64,000 nt of DNA from Epiperipatus broadwayi (lineage: Eukaryota > Onychophora > Udeonychophora > Euonychophora > Peripatidae), in the NCBI GenBank assembly GCA_028023455.1, contig JAQFVV010012398.1, forward strand, positions 4,242,682-4,306,681, given 5' to 3'. A program made the translations under genes and the position numbers. How positions within the stretch are numbered: position 1 is the first letter of the stretch; the number at the start of each line of letters is the position of its first letter. Positions 23,801 through 35,699 of this stretch are shown here, piece after piece. Below the pieces are notes generated by a model. The model searched no databases, was not told the DNA's origin, and saw nothing but the letters and a program-made list of their open reading frames with translations.

Positions 23801-25929
23801 ATGACTCTAGGAGGAAAAAATCACATTTTATAATGTTGTTTCTTGAATTCAGCCTTATTATAGAATAGTAATTATTGTGTATGATGAATGTTTAAATATT
23901 AGAAATTTGTGAAAAAAATCAAACTATCAAAGTAATTTTTTGTTTTTGTTTGTGTATTTTAAAGAGAATTTTTATTTTTGTTAAGATGTATACAAGATTA
24001 TACTATGTTCTATTACTAAATGTTCAAACACAGCCATTCAGAAATTCATATTTTTCATGAACTTTTTGTTCACCTCTTTCCTTATGCCTCTTTTATGGCA
24101 GAAAGGGGAGGGGGTATATTCAAAGAAAACAGCAAAACGTTTGTTGAAGTTTGGTTTATACTAAAATTAAGATCACATGGGTGAATAAGTACACATTTAC
24201 TTTAATTAAAATTTTAAATATTCTTAAGATTAGTTTATTATTAGTGTTTTCTCTTTAACTATTAAATAAAATGTCTACAATTATATTTTACAATGAAAAA
24301 AATATAAAATAATATTACTATTTTCATTATATTGTTTTACTTTATTACTAATTGTATAATCCTTTTTTTTCTTTTGTCTTCATCTATTCCAACATCTTTC
24401 TTCAGGCTTCTTTCAGATCTGATAGTGATACTTCAAATAATTTTATTTCTGACAGTGGTTATTATGATCATCTCATGTTCAAATTGTCTCAGTGATTGTA
24501 TTAAAGATAGATCCATGATATGAGATAAAATTGAATTTTTTTTTCTTTAATTCTTTAGAAATTCAGCAGATGAGAAGGAAGATAAATACTTCCATCTTCT
24601 TTGCTTTCTTTAGCACTCCATTTTGTTCAGCAATATTCAAAATAAATAAACATATATTTTCTTATGAATTTTAGAAAAACAAACTTTTCTTAAACCTTCT
24701 ATCATCAAACCCTTTTTTTTTGTTTGTTTTAGAATAAAATATAATGCATTCATTTCACCGGGTTTCTACTATCTGATAAAATTAATTATTGTAATTAAAA
24801 TGACAAATACTTTTCACAGGTTAATATTTTATAGGTATAAATTAAAAAAAAAAAATATTTTTTTTTAATAAAATGATTAATAAAAATAATTTATTATTAT
24901 TATTTAATCAAATAAGCATACTGTATATATGTTTACATTCATTCAACATTGACCTATGCTCCTTCACTTATCTCAATTAATTTTATCATTCATAACTAAG
25001 ACAATTGTGACCTAACATTTACATAATTATTATTTACTCATATTGATAATAAGACTTACTAAATTATCTTAAAATTATTAAGGTGAATAGCATCATTATT
25101 TTTTTATTTGAAGGATTATTTTAGTCAATTTTCTATATATATGATAACCTAACTGTCTCAGTATACAAATGAAATATTAATGAAATTGAAGATATAAAAG
25201 AGAGAAGAATTATCCTATAATTTATCACTAACATGTTGTATACAGTTAATTGATGACTTTCAATATTTTGTAAGCAACATTCAACTGTCACCATATTGCA
25301 CTTAGTTTAGTTCATCTAATTTGTTATCTAATGAAGAAAAAAAAATTCATTGAATAAGTTACATTTTAATCAGGTAAGATATTGTTATAGAAAAGTGATT
25401 TGTTTTTGTTTTTTTAAGAACTCTATATCATCAGGGAATAGTAGTACACCACCTCAATAATTAGTATTAAAGCACAAAATTTTAATTAGCAATTACATCA
25501 TTAAGCAGCAAATTTATTATGAGATAGCATTAATATCAAAGATTATTAGATAACAAAAATAAATCATCCTTCTGCAACAATATTTTAGCCAATAATCCCC
25601 TTAATTTGGCAATAAATTCAAACTACTAAATGATATGCAGTCTGGTGTTTAATTGGATTATATGGAAATGTCAACAAACATGCAAGAAAAGCCTTACAAT
25701 ATGCAAAATATATAAACAATTTATTTTCTATACAAGAAATGGAATAAATATATAATAATCATGTTTCCTTGATCAGGAGGTTATAAGAAGTTAGAACAGA
25801 AAACATGGAAGAACTGGGCCATGATTCCTGAACTCCAGTCTGACACTCACTGCATAAAACCATTCAAGGTAACAAATTGATAAATAATGTATTACAATTC
25901 ATAATTATTAAAAAATGAGAGGAAAATAT
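20831..25929. other. Long AT-rich stretch without supported genes
   Basis: Five kilobases of very AT-rich DNA with short chance ORFs only. The string AGCAGGGGTTGGCAAACGGT at about 23677-23697 resembles one terminal inverted repeat of a hAT transposon, but I found no partner end or transposase. The first part (to ~21350) may be further decayed PLE sequence. Confidence 0.4.
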
Positions 25930-26450
25930 AGATTAACTGATTAGAGAAAAAATTATGAAAAATTAATATAGATAAATTAATATTTTAGATAAAATATGAA
26001 AGACTATAATAACACTAGAGAAATCTTATTGTTATTTGTAAAAAAATTGGAACTTCAGGTACCACAGGGGAAAAACAAACATGGAACAAAGATTTAGATT
26101 GTAGATATAGTTTATGTGAAGATGCAAAAGTATTGAATATTTATTTTTAGAGTGTAGAGTGGTGAAAGAGACCCAGGATTAACTGCATGGAGAGTAGAAG
26201 AAATTTAAAGGTGAAGGGAATGAAAAAGATAAAGATTTTATGAATTTTTGTTTAAGAGTTTATAACTAACTAATGATTCTGATTTTATTAAAATAGTGTG
26301 GGAAAAAAATTAAGAGATTAACTAAAACTGAAATAATGATTTGGTAATAAGTAGTAAAAAGGACATTAATTTATTAGGGTACAGGATCTATGCATAGAGA
26401 TTTCTGACTTTGTCTAAGGAAGAATCTTTTTTATATCATATCATACATTT
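25930..26450 (+). pseudogene. Possible LINE ORF2 C-terminal scrap
   Basis: Near 26100-26230 the plus strand reads YSLCEDAKVLNIYF in one frame and LECRVVKET with NEKDKDFMNFCLRVYN in another. Together these resemble the C-terminal cysteine segment of many LINE ORF2 proteins (C.LC....E.....C...R). It ends near 26450 with a tail resembling the one at 205-310. Several stops are present and the clade is unclear. Confidence 0.4.
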
Positions 26451-27111
26451 TACATTTTCTTATTTAAACTTCAACTATGCTTTTTAAAACATTTAATAAT
26501 GAAAAAGAATTAATTAATATATAGATGAAATCTTGCTTATCATTTAACCTTTCATATTTTGATAATACTTTCCCACAAATGTCAAAGTTTCCAGAAATGT
26601 TAAAAAGCATCTAAATTTCAAATAAACAAAATCAAGAAATAAAATTTAAAAAATCATAAAAGGATATAGGCATTTAATTAAATTTTTACTTTTTATTTAT
26701 AATAATCTTAAAAAATTACAAGGACCATTTTGATATTTTAGTGATTAAAAAAATACATTACTTTATGGTGAAGATAAAATTACAATAAAGTAGTTAAATA
26801 ATCAAATGATCAAATATTACATGACAACAATAAACACTTGAATCCAGATGAGTGATAGTGAATATAAAACACATATGCCTATTGATGCTTATTACAAAAA
26901 TTTAGATATTTTTTTATTACAATTGTGATATTTTCAACAAATTAATATCTAACATATTCATCCTAGTTTTAAAGTTATTGCTACACAAAATTAATTAAGC
27001 ACAAATATTGCAGACAGAATAATCCAAAAATCATCATGAAAGCACCTAAAAAGGGTGAATCAAATGTTTTTAAAAAGCATAGAAATTGAGGACATTATCA
27101 TAAAATTATTC
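26451..27111. other. AT-rich spacer
   Basis: No supported feature. Confidence 0.4.
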
Positions 27112-27122
27112 AACCTAATTTA

Positions 27123-27528
27123 GTATCACATGATCACCATTTCTTATGCTTGCTCATAACTGTTATTAAAACTAGACAAAACTCTCCATATAGTAATGCC
27201 ACTCAGTGCAAGCCAGAGTAATCAGTGGATGCCAGAAGGCTTGTGCATAAAATCCCTATCTAGTGCCTACTCATCCAATATCCCCAGACTAGTTTTTAGC
27301 TTGTGCCTTTCATCAATGAGGAGCCTTGGATCTGAGAGCACTCCTATAATCTAGGTGCAGTGCTCTCAGATCCAAGGCTCCTCGCTGATGAAAGCCACAA
27401 GCTAGAAACTAGTTTGGGGATACTGGATGAGTAGGCACTAGATAGGGATTTTATGCACAAGCCTTCTGGCATCCATTAATTACTCTGGCTTGCACTGAGT
27501 GGCTATGGAAAGTTTTGCTTGTTTTAAT
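27123..27528 (-). mobile_element. Palindromic short element, copy 3, opposite orientation
   Basis: The family 3' extension (CATGATCACC, then AACTGTTATTAAAAC) is on the left, so this copy is inverted relative to copies 1, 2 and 5. Arms of about 170 bp are inverted around 27340 and include GGAGCCTTGGATCTGAGAG and its complement. AACCTAATTTA at 27112-27122 and AACCTAACTTA at 27529-27539 are an 11-bp TSD with one mismatch. Confidence 0.75.
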
Positions 27529-27539
27529 AACCTAACTTA

Positions 27540-28799
27540 AAAAAATATGGACTGTGTCAATAAGTACTAAACTTATAAAAATAAGTTTGCAGCTAAAATG
27601 TCTACAATTATTAATGGATAATATTGAAACATTTATATATCCTTTAAAAAAAAATTATAATATCTTCTACAATAGCTTAATTTATTAGCTATATATATAT
27701 ATAAGATTTAATTATTCAAATCTTTAAATCTGCTACATCTATAAGTAAATAATTATTTACAAAAACTGCATTTTAATAAATACATAATTATTAATCGCTT
27801 TTAATTAAGTCAGAAATTATTATTTCTTTTAATTTGATATAGACTTTAAATTTATTAAAGATCAAGTATATTTAATTCTGTGAGACAAACTGTCTGTATT
27901 AACTATTGCCTCTTTTTTTTATGCACACAGTCTTATGTTGTAAATAATTATTCAGTAAAATATAGAACTTATAAGATAGATTTGAATAAATAAAAAACAA
28001 TAGTATATGACATTTGAGAAATTATATTTGGCTTGGCTTAATTAAAGATGGTTGGTTACAATGCCTACAATCACGCTTGAACTTCAAAACCATTAATTTT
28101 GGTTTTCTAGAAATATAAAATGACATTATACAAATTAAATAATTGGAAAAGAAGTTTTATTTTAATTCACTATTCTAAACTTTGGTAGTGCTACAATTAT
28201 ATTTCCAATGGATTCAGAGATAAACTAATAACTTATGCATATTGAAACTATCTTTTACTCTTTTGTACTATTTAACCTAATAGCAAAAAAATCACTTGTA
28301 TAATTATACAGAACTGATATCAAATCATTAACTATATATTATAGTAACTTGTTCTAGGCTGACTACAAGTGCTTTCTATCTTTAGTTAGGAGAGTTAATA
28401 TGAATACCACATGACTTTCTCAGCTTACTATATTCAATGAAAATCATGTGAGGTTTCATTGGTATTAACTAGATAATTTTATACACATCTAATTGACTTC
28501 AAACTACAAGTGTTTTTCTTTGAAAAAATTTCAGCTCTAACACTGAAGATCAGTAAATAATTGAAGTATTTCATTTAGCATTAGGAAATTCTTTTGCATA
28601 ATTATTATTTCAGTTAGCAAAGTTAATGCCTCATGATAATATACTGTACTAATTGTTTTAAATTGAGCATTTATCTAAAAAATAAATAAATCAGGATATA
28701 TAGAATTTAATGCTTATAATAAAAAAAAAGTTATATACTTATTTATATAAATTATATAACATGTAGATTAACATTACTTAATTTTTATAAGTCAATAAA
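27540..28799. other. AT-rich spacer, no gene seen
   Basis: No domain-bearing frame and no obvious repeats. Confidence 0.4.
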
Positions 28800-28925
28800 A
28801 TCTTTCTTACTTTAATTTGAATATAAAAAATAATAGTAAAGGTACACTATTCTGAAAAGATTATAAATTTAATAAAATATTATTTCTAAGCACTGCTTTC
28901 GACCAGGTCAATCATATTCATAAAA
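28800..28925 (-). repeat. Inverted leader of PLE (partial terminal repeat)
   Basis: Reverse complement of the 3' part of the terminal repeat at 28931-29112. It begins at the hammerhead-like GAAAGC box and runs to TTTGAATATAA. An inverted partial terminal repeat upstream of the 5' terminal repeat is a known Penelope layout. Confidence 0.75.
28895..28923 (-). ncRNA. Hammerhead-like motif (inverted leader copy)
   Basis: Minus strand reads ATGAATATGA, then TTGACCTGGTCGAAAGC, with a GACC/GGTC stem before GAAAGC. PLE terminal repeats are known to carry hammerhead ribozymes, but the CUGANGA box is degenerate here. Catalysis is not implied. Confidence 0.35.
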
Positions 28926-28930
28926 CTGAA

Positions 28931-29112
28931 TTATCATGTAAATGGTATATATAAATTATTAACTTATAAATTCTATTTATATAAAGTTATAGTAGTTCTA
29001 TGAATATGACCAACATGGGTGAAAGCAATGCTTAGAAATAATATTTTATTAAATTTATAATCTTCTCAGAGTAGTGTACCTTTACTATTATTTATTATAT
29101 TCAAATTAAGAA
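28931..29112 (+). repeat. PLE 5' terminal repeat (pLTR)
   Basis: A ~180-bp direct copy of 35500-35688. Both start TTATCATGTAAA, pass through GAAAGCAATGCTTA, and end in the AGTGTACCTTTA block. Direct terminal repeats flank the PLE body. Confidence 0.8.
28998..29026 (+). ncRNA. Hammerhead-like motif in the 5' terminal repeat
   Basis: CTATGAATATGACCAAC, then ATGGGTGAAAGC. There is a short ACC/GGT stem between the TGA box and GAAA. This is similar to the copies at 28895 and 35567. Core positions deviate from the consensus, so self-cleavage is unproven. Confidence 0.35.
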
Positions 29113-29497
29113 AAGAAGTATTTAATTGAGTTATATTTTATAATGGACGATTATATTGTGTTTAAAACAGCATTGAAAACATCAAAAGCTATTACTATTA
29201 AGAATTACATTTTTAGAATAATGTAACAATTTTCTTATTTTTCCTGATTGCTGTAAAATTTGAATTCATAAATCTATATTTCAGAGAAGAAAAATTATCT
29301 TGTGTTTAAAGAAAGAATTGCTTCGAATAATTATTTCCAGATGCAAAAAGGTGGTTAAAAATGAAGTTCTCAGAATAAAGAATTTATAAAAATTCTATAA
29401 AATTCCTGATAATATAAATATGAAATGTTAAAAATAATCTTTATTTTTAAATCATAAATATGATAAAAAATTAAAAATTTTATTTTACAAATAAGGT

Positions 29498-30540
29498 ATG
29501 GAATTCCCTAAAATAGATAATGACAAATTTGTTAATTTAACTAAATTTTCTATTCACCAAAATATAAAATTTGTTTTTGACTGTGATCCAAAATTCATTG
29601 TGGGAAATTGGAAAAATCCATATTTAGAATCAATTGGTGATATTGAGACCAACTATGAAAATAAACGTCAATGGGAAGATGTTATAAGTAAAATTGCAAA
29701 AGTATTAAATCTCCATCCATTTAAAATGAATAATAATAAATACAATTGGTTTAATAAAGTAAAAGAATCAAAATCATTTTTACAATTTAATAATATTAAA
29801 TGTTTAAAGGAGGATAAAGGAAATAGGTTTGTTCTTTTATCTAACAAAGATTATAAAAATAAAGTTTATGACCAAATTAAAATTTAAACATCATGATGAA
29901 TATAATTTTAAAAGAGAAAAAAATAAATTTATCATTTCAATATTAAGACATTATAAAACAAATAAATTCATACATTTGGATACAAAAGATTTATTCAACA
30001 GTGGCTATTCCTCCTAGAATTTTCACAAACGTAAATCAAGCACTTTTAATTGATTTTGGAGGCAGATACTTTTACAAGACAGCTAATTTAATAGAGTGAT
30101 TAATTGATCAAGTTGGTTTTGGAAAATTTGCTATAAAATCTTTATTTGAATGTGTGACAATATTAAATTCACAAATGTATAACCCTAACACTAAACTTGT
30201 TTCATTAGATATAATGGAACTTTATGGTTCAGTATCATGACAGTTATCTATTAGTATAATTCAGGGTATTTTAATTCATTTAAATTTTAATAAGCATAAA
30301 ATAAATTTTATTGTTGATGGATGTAGACATTACAGCCCTTTTCAACAGCAAATTTTATACAATGGAATACTGATGGCTTATGGGGCTACCATTAAGTGGA
30401 ATAATTTGTAGTAAAAGTTCTTAACCAATTTGAATTGCCAATTATTCCAAAAAAGTTTGCTACAGTAACATCACCTTTGTATATGAGCTATGTAGATGAT
30501 GTTCTTATCTATGCTGAAGAAAAACTATTATTGCTATAGA
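29498..30540 (+). pseudogene. Penelope-like element: N-terminal region and RT palm
   Basis: The frame 29498-29887 (129 codons) is the PLE pre-RT region, ending in LKEDKGNRFVLLSNKDYK, which fits the conserved KGN..V.L....Y block. Further on, in shifting frames, come FIHLDTKDLF, KLVSLDIMELYGSVS (RT motif A, the D binding the catalytic metal) and YMSYVDDVLIYAEE (motif C with the catalytic YVDD) at about 30480-30525. Several stops and frameshifts are present. The RT is cut just after motif C by the hAT-like insertion and resumes at 34700. Confidence 0.85.
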
Positions 30541-31004
30541 GCAATAATAAAAGTTCCCAAACTTTTTCTGGCCACAGAACCCTTTACCAAAAACTTTTAA
30601 AACAATTGACTCCCTAGTCATTTGATTTACTTACTCAAATTAATAAATTTGTATAGTAGTTGATATTAAATATTTCACTAGATATTAAACTTTTCATTTT
30701 AATCATTTATAATTAGTGATTGAAAAAGATAAAAAGACTACGGAATATGGCATTATCTTGTGCAACATTTAATATGGAAATCTATCCAAATGAAAATTAA
30801 AGCAAAAAAATAAGAGCAGAGTTTTTTTTCATCTTTGACATTTATGAAATAATTCTGTAAATTCAAAATAAGTACAAATATTGAAATTACTTTATTAAAT
30901 ATATAAATGAAATAAAAAATCAACATACTCAGACAGAATAAAACATCAACAAAATTACAATGAAGATTTCAATCAGAATTATAAAAATAAGAATACCAAA
31001 TAAA

Positions 31005-32830
31005 TTAGCTTGGAAAACTGAATTCAATAAGATGGATGCACCTGGTAATCGACAATTTATCTATGTCTAGTTTTAAATTAGTGAGTTGCATTCTCAAATC
31101 TCCACATTCAGTGAAATGCACCAATGAAGCAGGTTTAAAATTATACTGAAGTCTCTCTCTACCAGAGACAATGATGGAAATGCCAGAAAATACTTTTGTA
31201 TAACAGTCCATAGAGTCAAGTACAGAAGTAGAATATCTTGCTGCAGCCAAAACTTTTGATAACCCTGTTTAAATTGTAAATTGTGATCCTCATTTGTGCT
31301 GATGGTTATGGGTTTATTGAGCCCATTATTTCCAATGATAGAATATATTTGAACCTAATTTTGAAATCTAAGTAAAGAGCCTCCAAGTGTTTGATGTACA
31401 GCAAGATATTTTCTTCTTGGATTGTGCCTATCTTAAATAAGTTGGGGAACTGGGAAAGCTCAGATCTTGCAATATTTTGCTTAAAAAACATTAATCTGGC
31501 AACAAAGCTGATATGACTGATTTTGCTTTGATGAGATTCAAATTGTCTCCTTGCAGTTGTAAATTAACATCATTAAATTTGCCAAATAAGTCAGTTAAAT
31601 AAACATTATCTGTTTTACTCTTAAGTAAATTTTTTTTAAACTGGAATCCTAGTCTTCCAAAAACTCTAAAACTGATTTAAAAAGTGCAAAAAATCTCATC
31701 AAACAAAAACCTTTTGAAAGTCAATAGACTTCGATATGGAGAATCAATCAATAGAAATCATCGCTTCCTTGCAAAACCAAGTGAACAGTATAGTGCTCTA
31801 AGCATTACTTCGAATTTTGTTCACAGTTGTTATAACAAACTGAAGTTATTGATGCAATTTGTTGCTAAGGTTCTTGGCTACTAAATCTTGCCTATGGATT
31901 ATGCAGTGAATAGCAAGCATTTCAGATGTGTTGTTTCAGGTAACTTATGAAACCGTGATAATGACCAACCATAGCTGGTGCTCCATCTATCACATATATT
32001 TGTCAATGGGATCGCTTTTTCCCTGAAAAATAGCTCCATTAAATTAAAAATCAATTCACCTCTTGGTGTCAATTCCTAAAGTTCCATCAAAAAGCAGTTC
32101 TTCACACCCTTCCTGATCTTGAATAAAGCGAACGTATGCCAGCAACAAAGCTTCTTACTGAATAATGTTGACCTATCCAATTGGAGGGAAAAAATATTAT
32201 TTTGCAAATGATTACACAGTTTTCCATGTCATGACTCATTTTATCGATATGTCTTTGAATAGTGTTATTGTTTAAAGGAATCCTTTTTATAACGATCATG
32301 TGCAGGTTTGTGGAGTACAGTGTTTAATACCACAATGATGGCCAATAGAATGTTTCTACCCTATGGTGTGAAGATCACTAGATTTCATAATAAATAGGAA
32401 TATGTTGTACAATGTCTTTAACTCATCATCATTTTGCTTTGATGATGAAACAAACATATTATCTATCATAGTTCTCTTCAGAATTTTATCTTTAAGTTAT
32501 TAAAAGTATGACAAATCTTTTCTGCTTTTGTCAGGGTGAATTCTGTTCAAGTGATTTGCTAGTTTTGATGGTTTTATAGCATTATTGCTAGACTTTTTTT
32601 TGCATATGAGGACATTAATGAATGTTGTTTGATAATGATGGGACAAATTCTAGCTTCAAATGGTCCAAACTGTACTGTTTATAATTCACTTTTTTGCTTC
32701 AGTCATATTATTATTGTAAGAAATAAAACTTTTATTAACAAACAATTTTGACAGCCCCTGTGATAAAAAAAAAAAAGTATGTACTTACTTGAAACAGAAG
32801 ATTTTTGTTCAAGCTCGAATAAATGAACTG
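31005..32830 (-). pseudogene. hAT transposase remnant (ZBED5/SCAND3-like)
   Basis: Read on the minus strand from 32830 down, in several frames, are IDGAPAMVGHYHGF near 31950 (the hAT TDGAPAMVG block around a catalytic acidic residue) and LFGKFNDVNLQLQGDN near 31560 (typical of the ZBED5/SCAND3/GTF2IRD2-like hAT lineage, H.NELN..LQG). A C-terminal part at 31491-31306 has SELSQFPNL. No intact frame: at least five frames and many stops. The protein would have cut and rejoined the element ends. Confidence 0.75.
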
Positions 32831-33329
32831 TCCTCTGATTTTCTTCTTTGTAGTACTATTCCTCAATAAATAATTATATTCAAAGTTCAAATCCCATGTC
32901 ACATCAAACAAATCAATTTATAGTATTTTATGAAAGCATGACCATAGATTCTGCTAATATAGAATGTTGTCTCGTCCCACCACGAATAAGTTTTCATGTC
33001 TGCACTTGCTTTGATACATTCAATGAGACAATGCACAAACATGTTTGTACTACATGTATTTTCATGCATTCTTACATTTGATTCTTTTAATGACAAATTT
33101 TACCTTTTCGTTCGCAAGTTTGGTATGTAATGTGTTTTTATCAAAAAAGTGTTTTTTTTAATTATTTTATTTCTTAATTAGGTACCTATTGGAATCATAG
33201 ATATTTTGAAATAACTTAAAATGGTAGTGTTCTGATCTAATATGTCAGCCACTTAATAGTGTTGATGTTAAGTAAAAACACATAGATATAACATTCCCAG
33301 GCCTGCGATTCTATAGAACTATTGACTTT

Positions 33330-33965
33330 ATTTTTCGAATAGTAAATAAAAGTAAATTATATTACAATTTCCATAAAATTAAATAATTCAAACAAAATAT
33401 AAAAATGTAAGCAGACTTGTGTGTCAATAAAAAATTACGTTACTTTCGAATAGCAAATAATAATATATTAGAATCCTTTTTTGGACAGTAATTAATCAGA
33501 GACTGGCTTTTTTGGGTGTGTGGATATAAAAAGTTACATTACTTTTTTAGTAGAAAATAAGAGTATATTTTAGCCTTTTTGGGACCTTAATTAATCAGAC
33601 ACTGTGTTTTGAAATCAAAGTCAATTATATTACAACTTCCACAAAATTTAACAAATTCAAACAAAATTTTACAATGGAAGCTGAATTTGAACTTTTTGGG
33701 ACAGTCATTAATCAGAGAGTGGCATTTGTGTGTGTGTGTGTGTGTATCCATAAAAAGTTATGTAACTATTTTAATAACAAATAATAGTAAATATAGCGGA
33801 GACTTATTTGGACAGTAATTAATCAGAGACAGGCTTCTTTGGATGTGTGTGTGTATGGATTGGAAAAGTTATGGTACTTTTTGTAATAAAAAATAAAAGT
33901 AAATTTTACCCTTTTTTGGACAGTAATTAATCAGACACTGTGTTTTTTTTTTTTTGGGGGGGGGA
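33330..33965 (+). repeat. Internal ~105-bp tandem repeat within the hAT
   Basis: The core GGACAGTAATTAATCAGA recurs, with variants, near 33484, 33583, 33700, 33808 and 33916, at 99-117 bp spacing. Two variants alternate, one ending GAGACTGGC and one ending CACTGTGTTTT. Each is followed by a T/G-rich tract, ATAAAAAGTTA and an AAATAAAAGTAAAT block. One copy contains (TG)n. This is a minisatellite-like array in the 5' untranslated part of the transposon. Confidence 0.7.
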
Positions 33966-34531
33966 GTAAATTAGATTGCAATTTACCCACTAAAGTTAAT
34001 AATTATAACAAACTATTAAAATGAAAGCCAACTCCATTGTCTGGCAATTGCCAATTTTCAGAGTTCGAAGTAGCCATCTTACTTGTTTCAGACAATTTCT
34101 TGTAGATATGTTACTTTCATTGGGATCATTGAAATAGTACTGTGCCACACCCTAAATTCCAATTTGTGAGGGTTACACAGTCCTGATGGAACGGTGATGA
34201 CAATGTTAAAAGTATTAAAAGGCACCAGAGGTCAGTTCACATGAATAATAAAAAGTTGGACCTGAAAAGTTCAATTATTTAGACACAATGCAGTCATCAC
34301 ACCCTCACAAGATACTGTAGAGAAAATAGACAACCTAGCATTATGATAAAGTACACAACACAAGCAAGTATGGCAGCCAATGAAGGCATTTTTCTATGCT
34401 TTTAGCATAGGAAACCAGCAGCCAATTAAATGGATTCTTTCTGTGTTTTATCGTAGGAAGTAGGCTATCTACTTGCTGCCACTGCGGAAATGGCATATTT
34501 CTAGCAATTTATCTAGAAATAGCACCATCAA
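33966..34531. other. Non-coding part of the hAT-like element
   Basis: Between the minisatellite and the right terminal repeat. No frame with a domain. Confidence 0.4.
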
Positions 34532-34684
34532 GTGGCTGACATGATAGAACAGAGCACTAACCTTAAAATAAATAGCAGTAGTAAAAGAGTCTATTTTTGC
34601 TGTTGTCAACGCCCAAATTTTTTTATTGAAACTATGAACCCCAATGGATCAATATCGACTACTTTGGGAACTCTTGATATAAAG

Positions 34685-35440
34685 GACGAGTTATTTATTT
34701 TCTTTGGCTTGGACTATAGAAAATGAAGATACATCAAATGGTATAAAGTTTTTAGATATGCATATTCAACATTCAAACTCACAAATTAATTATAAAATAA
34801 TTATAAAACACATCAATGTTCATGGTGTAATTCATCTGCATTATTATACTCCAATTTCATATAAATTGCCTGGCTTCAAATGTCTTTTGTATAGGAACTA
34901 TAAATTATATAAGTTTGAAGCAGACAGAAAAAACAACATTGAAAATTATATGAAAGACTTAGACAATTCTGGATATAATATTAATATATTAAATAAAACT
35001 CTTAAAAAATTCTATTCATCTTTAAATATTAGGAACATTAATAACAATATTAATACATGGATCAGCCTTTCTTTTGTACCACCTATATCTAAAAAAATGA
35101 AAACAATCTGCTCAAATAATTTCAATAATAGTTTTAGAACCCCTCCTAATCTTAATCAAAATTTGAACAATACTAAAAATAAATTATCTCCAAACTAATC
35201 TCTCCAAATAGTTTATAAAATTAAATGTAATAAACAAATATGTAAGGCAATTTATTATAGTGAGTCTCATGCCAACTGCAGTACAAGATTAACACTACAC
35301 AAATATATATAAACATGTTAAAACAGACCCTAATAGTAAATGTATATCTTTAGAACATGAAATGAAGTCTGGCCACAATTTTGATCCTCTTAATATTAAA
35401 GTCGTTTGCACTGAGTGCAATGATTAAAATATATATATAT
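34685..35440 (+). pseudogene. Penelope-like element: RT thumb, linker and GIY-YIG
   Basis: The frame 34704-35198 reads TIENEDTSNGIKFLDMHI (PLE FTIE.E....I.FLD..I), KCLLYRNYKLYKFEADR and YNINILNKTLKKFY, then FVPPISKKMK, the linker before the endonuclease. A stop at 35198 is followed in frame by QIVYKIKCNKQICKAIYYS, a GIY-YIG core with SES where active PLEs have GET or GQT. SGHNFDPLNIKVV follows. Together with 29498-30540 this makes nearly a whole PLE polyprotein, inactivated by stops and by the hAT insertion. Confidence 0.85.
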
Positions 35441-35499
35441 AAAAAGGCATGGTTTATTGCAAATAACATCAACATAATAAACAAAACTCATGCATTACA

Positions 35500-35688
35500 T
35501 TATCATGTAAAAGGTATATATAAATTATTAATTTATAAATTCTATTTATATAAAATTATAGTAAATCTGTGAATATTACCAACCTAGTTGAAAGCAATGC
35601 TTACAAATAATATTTTATTAAATTTATAATCTTTCCAGAATAGTGTACCTTTATTATCATTTTTTATTACTTAAATTTATACAATATT
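35500..35688 (+). repeat. PLE 3' terminal repeat (pLTR)
   Basis: Direct repeat of 28931-29112, more A/T-substituted. It marks the downstream end of the PLE. Confidence 0.8.
35567..35595 (+). ncRNA. Hammerhead-like motif in the 3' terminal repeat
   Basis: CTGTGAATATTACCAAC, then CTAGTTGAAAGC. It corresponds to 28998-29026 with a weaker stem, consistent with decay. Confidence 0.3.
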
Positions 35689-35699
35689 TAAGAAAATAA

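Larger units (their letters stand above)
30541..34676 (-). mobile_element. hAT-like DNA transposon inserted in the PLE
   Basis: The left end has AAAAGTTCCCAAACTTTTTC and the right end, read inwards, has CAAGAGTTCCCAAAG: matching terminal inverted repeats of the hAT type (family pattern CA....GTTCCCAAA). Flanks CTATAGAG (30533-30540) and ATATAAAG (34677-34684) match at 6 of 8 bases, a decayed 8-bp TSD as hAT elements make. The PLE reading frame is split at this site. The left end seems to contain a few extra bases (TAATAA) relative to the right, so the left boundary is approximate. Confidence 0.7.
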
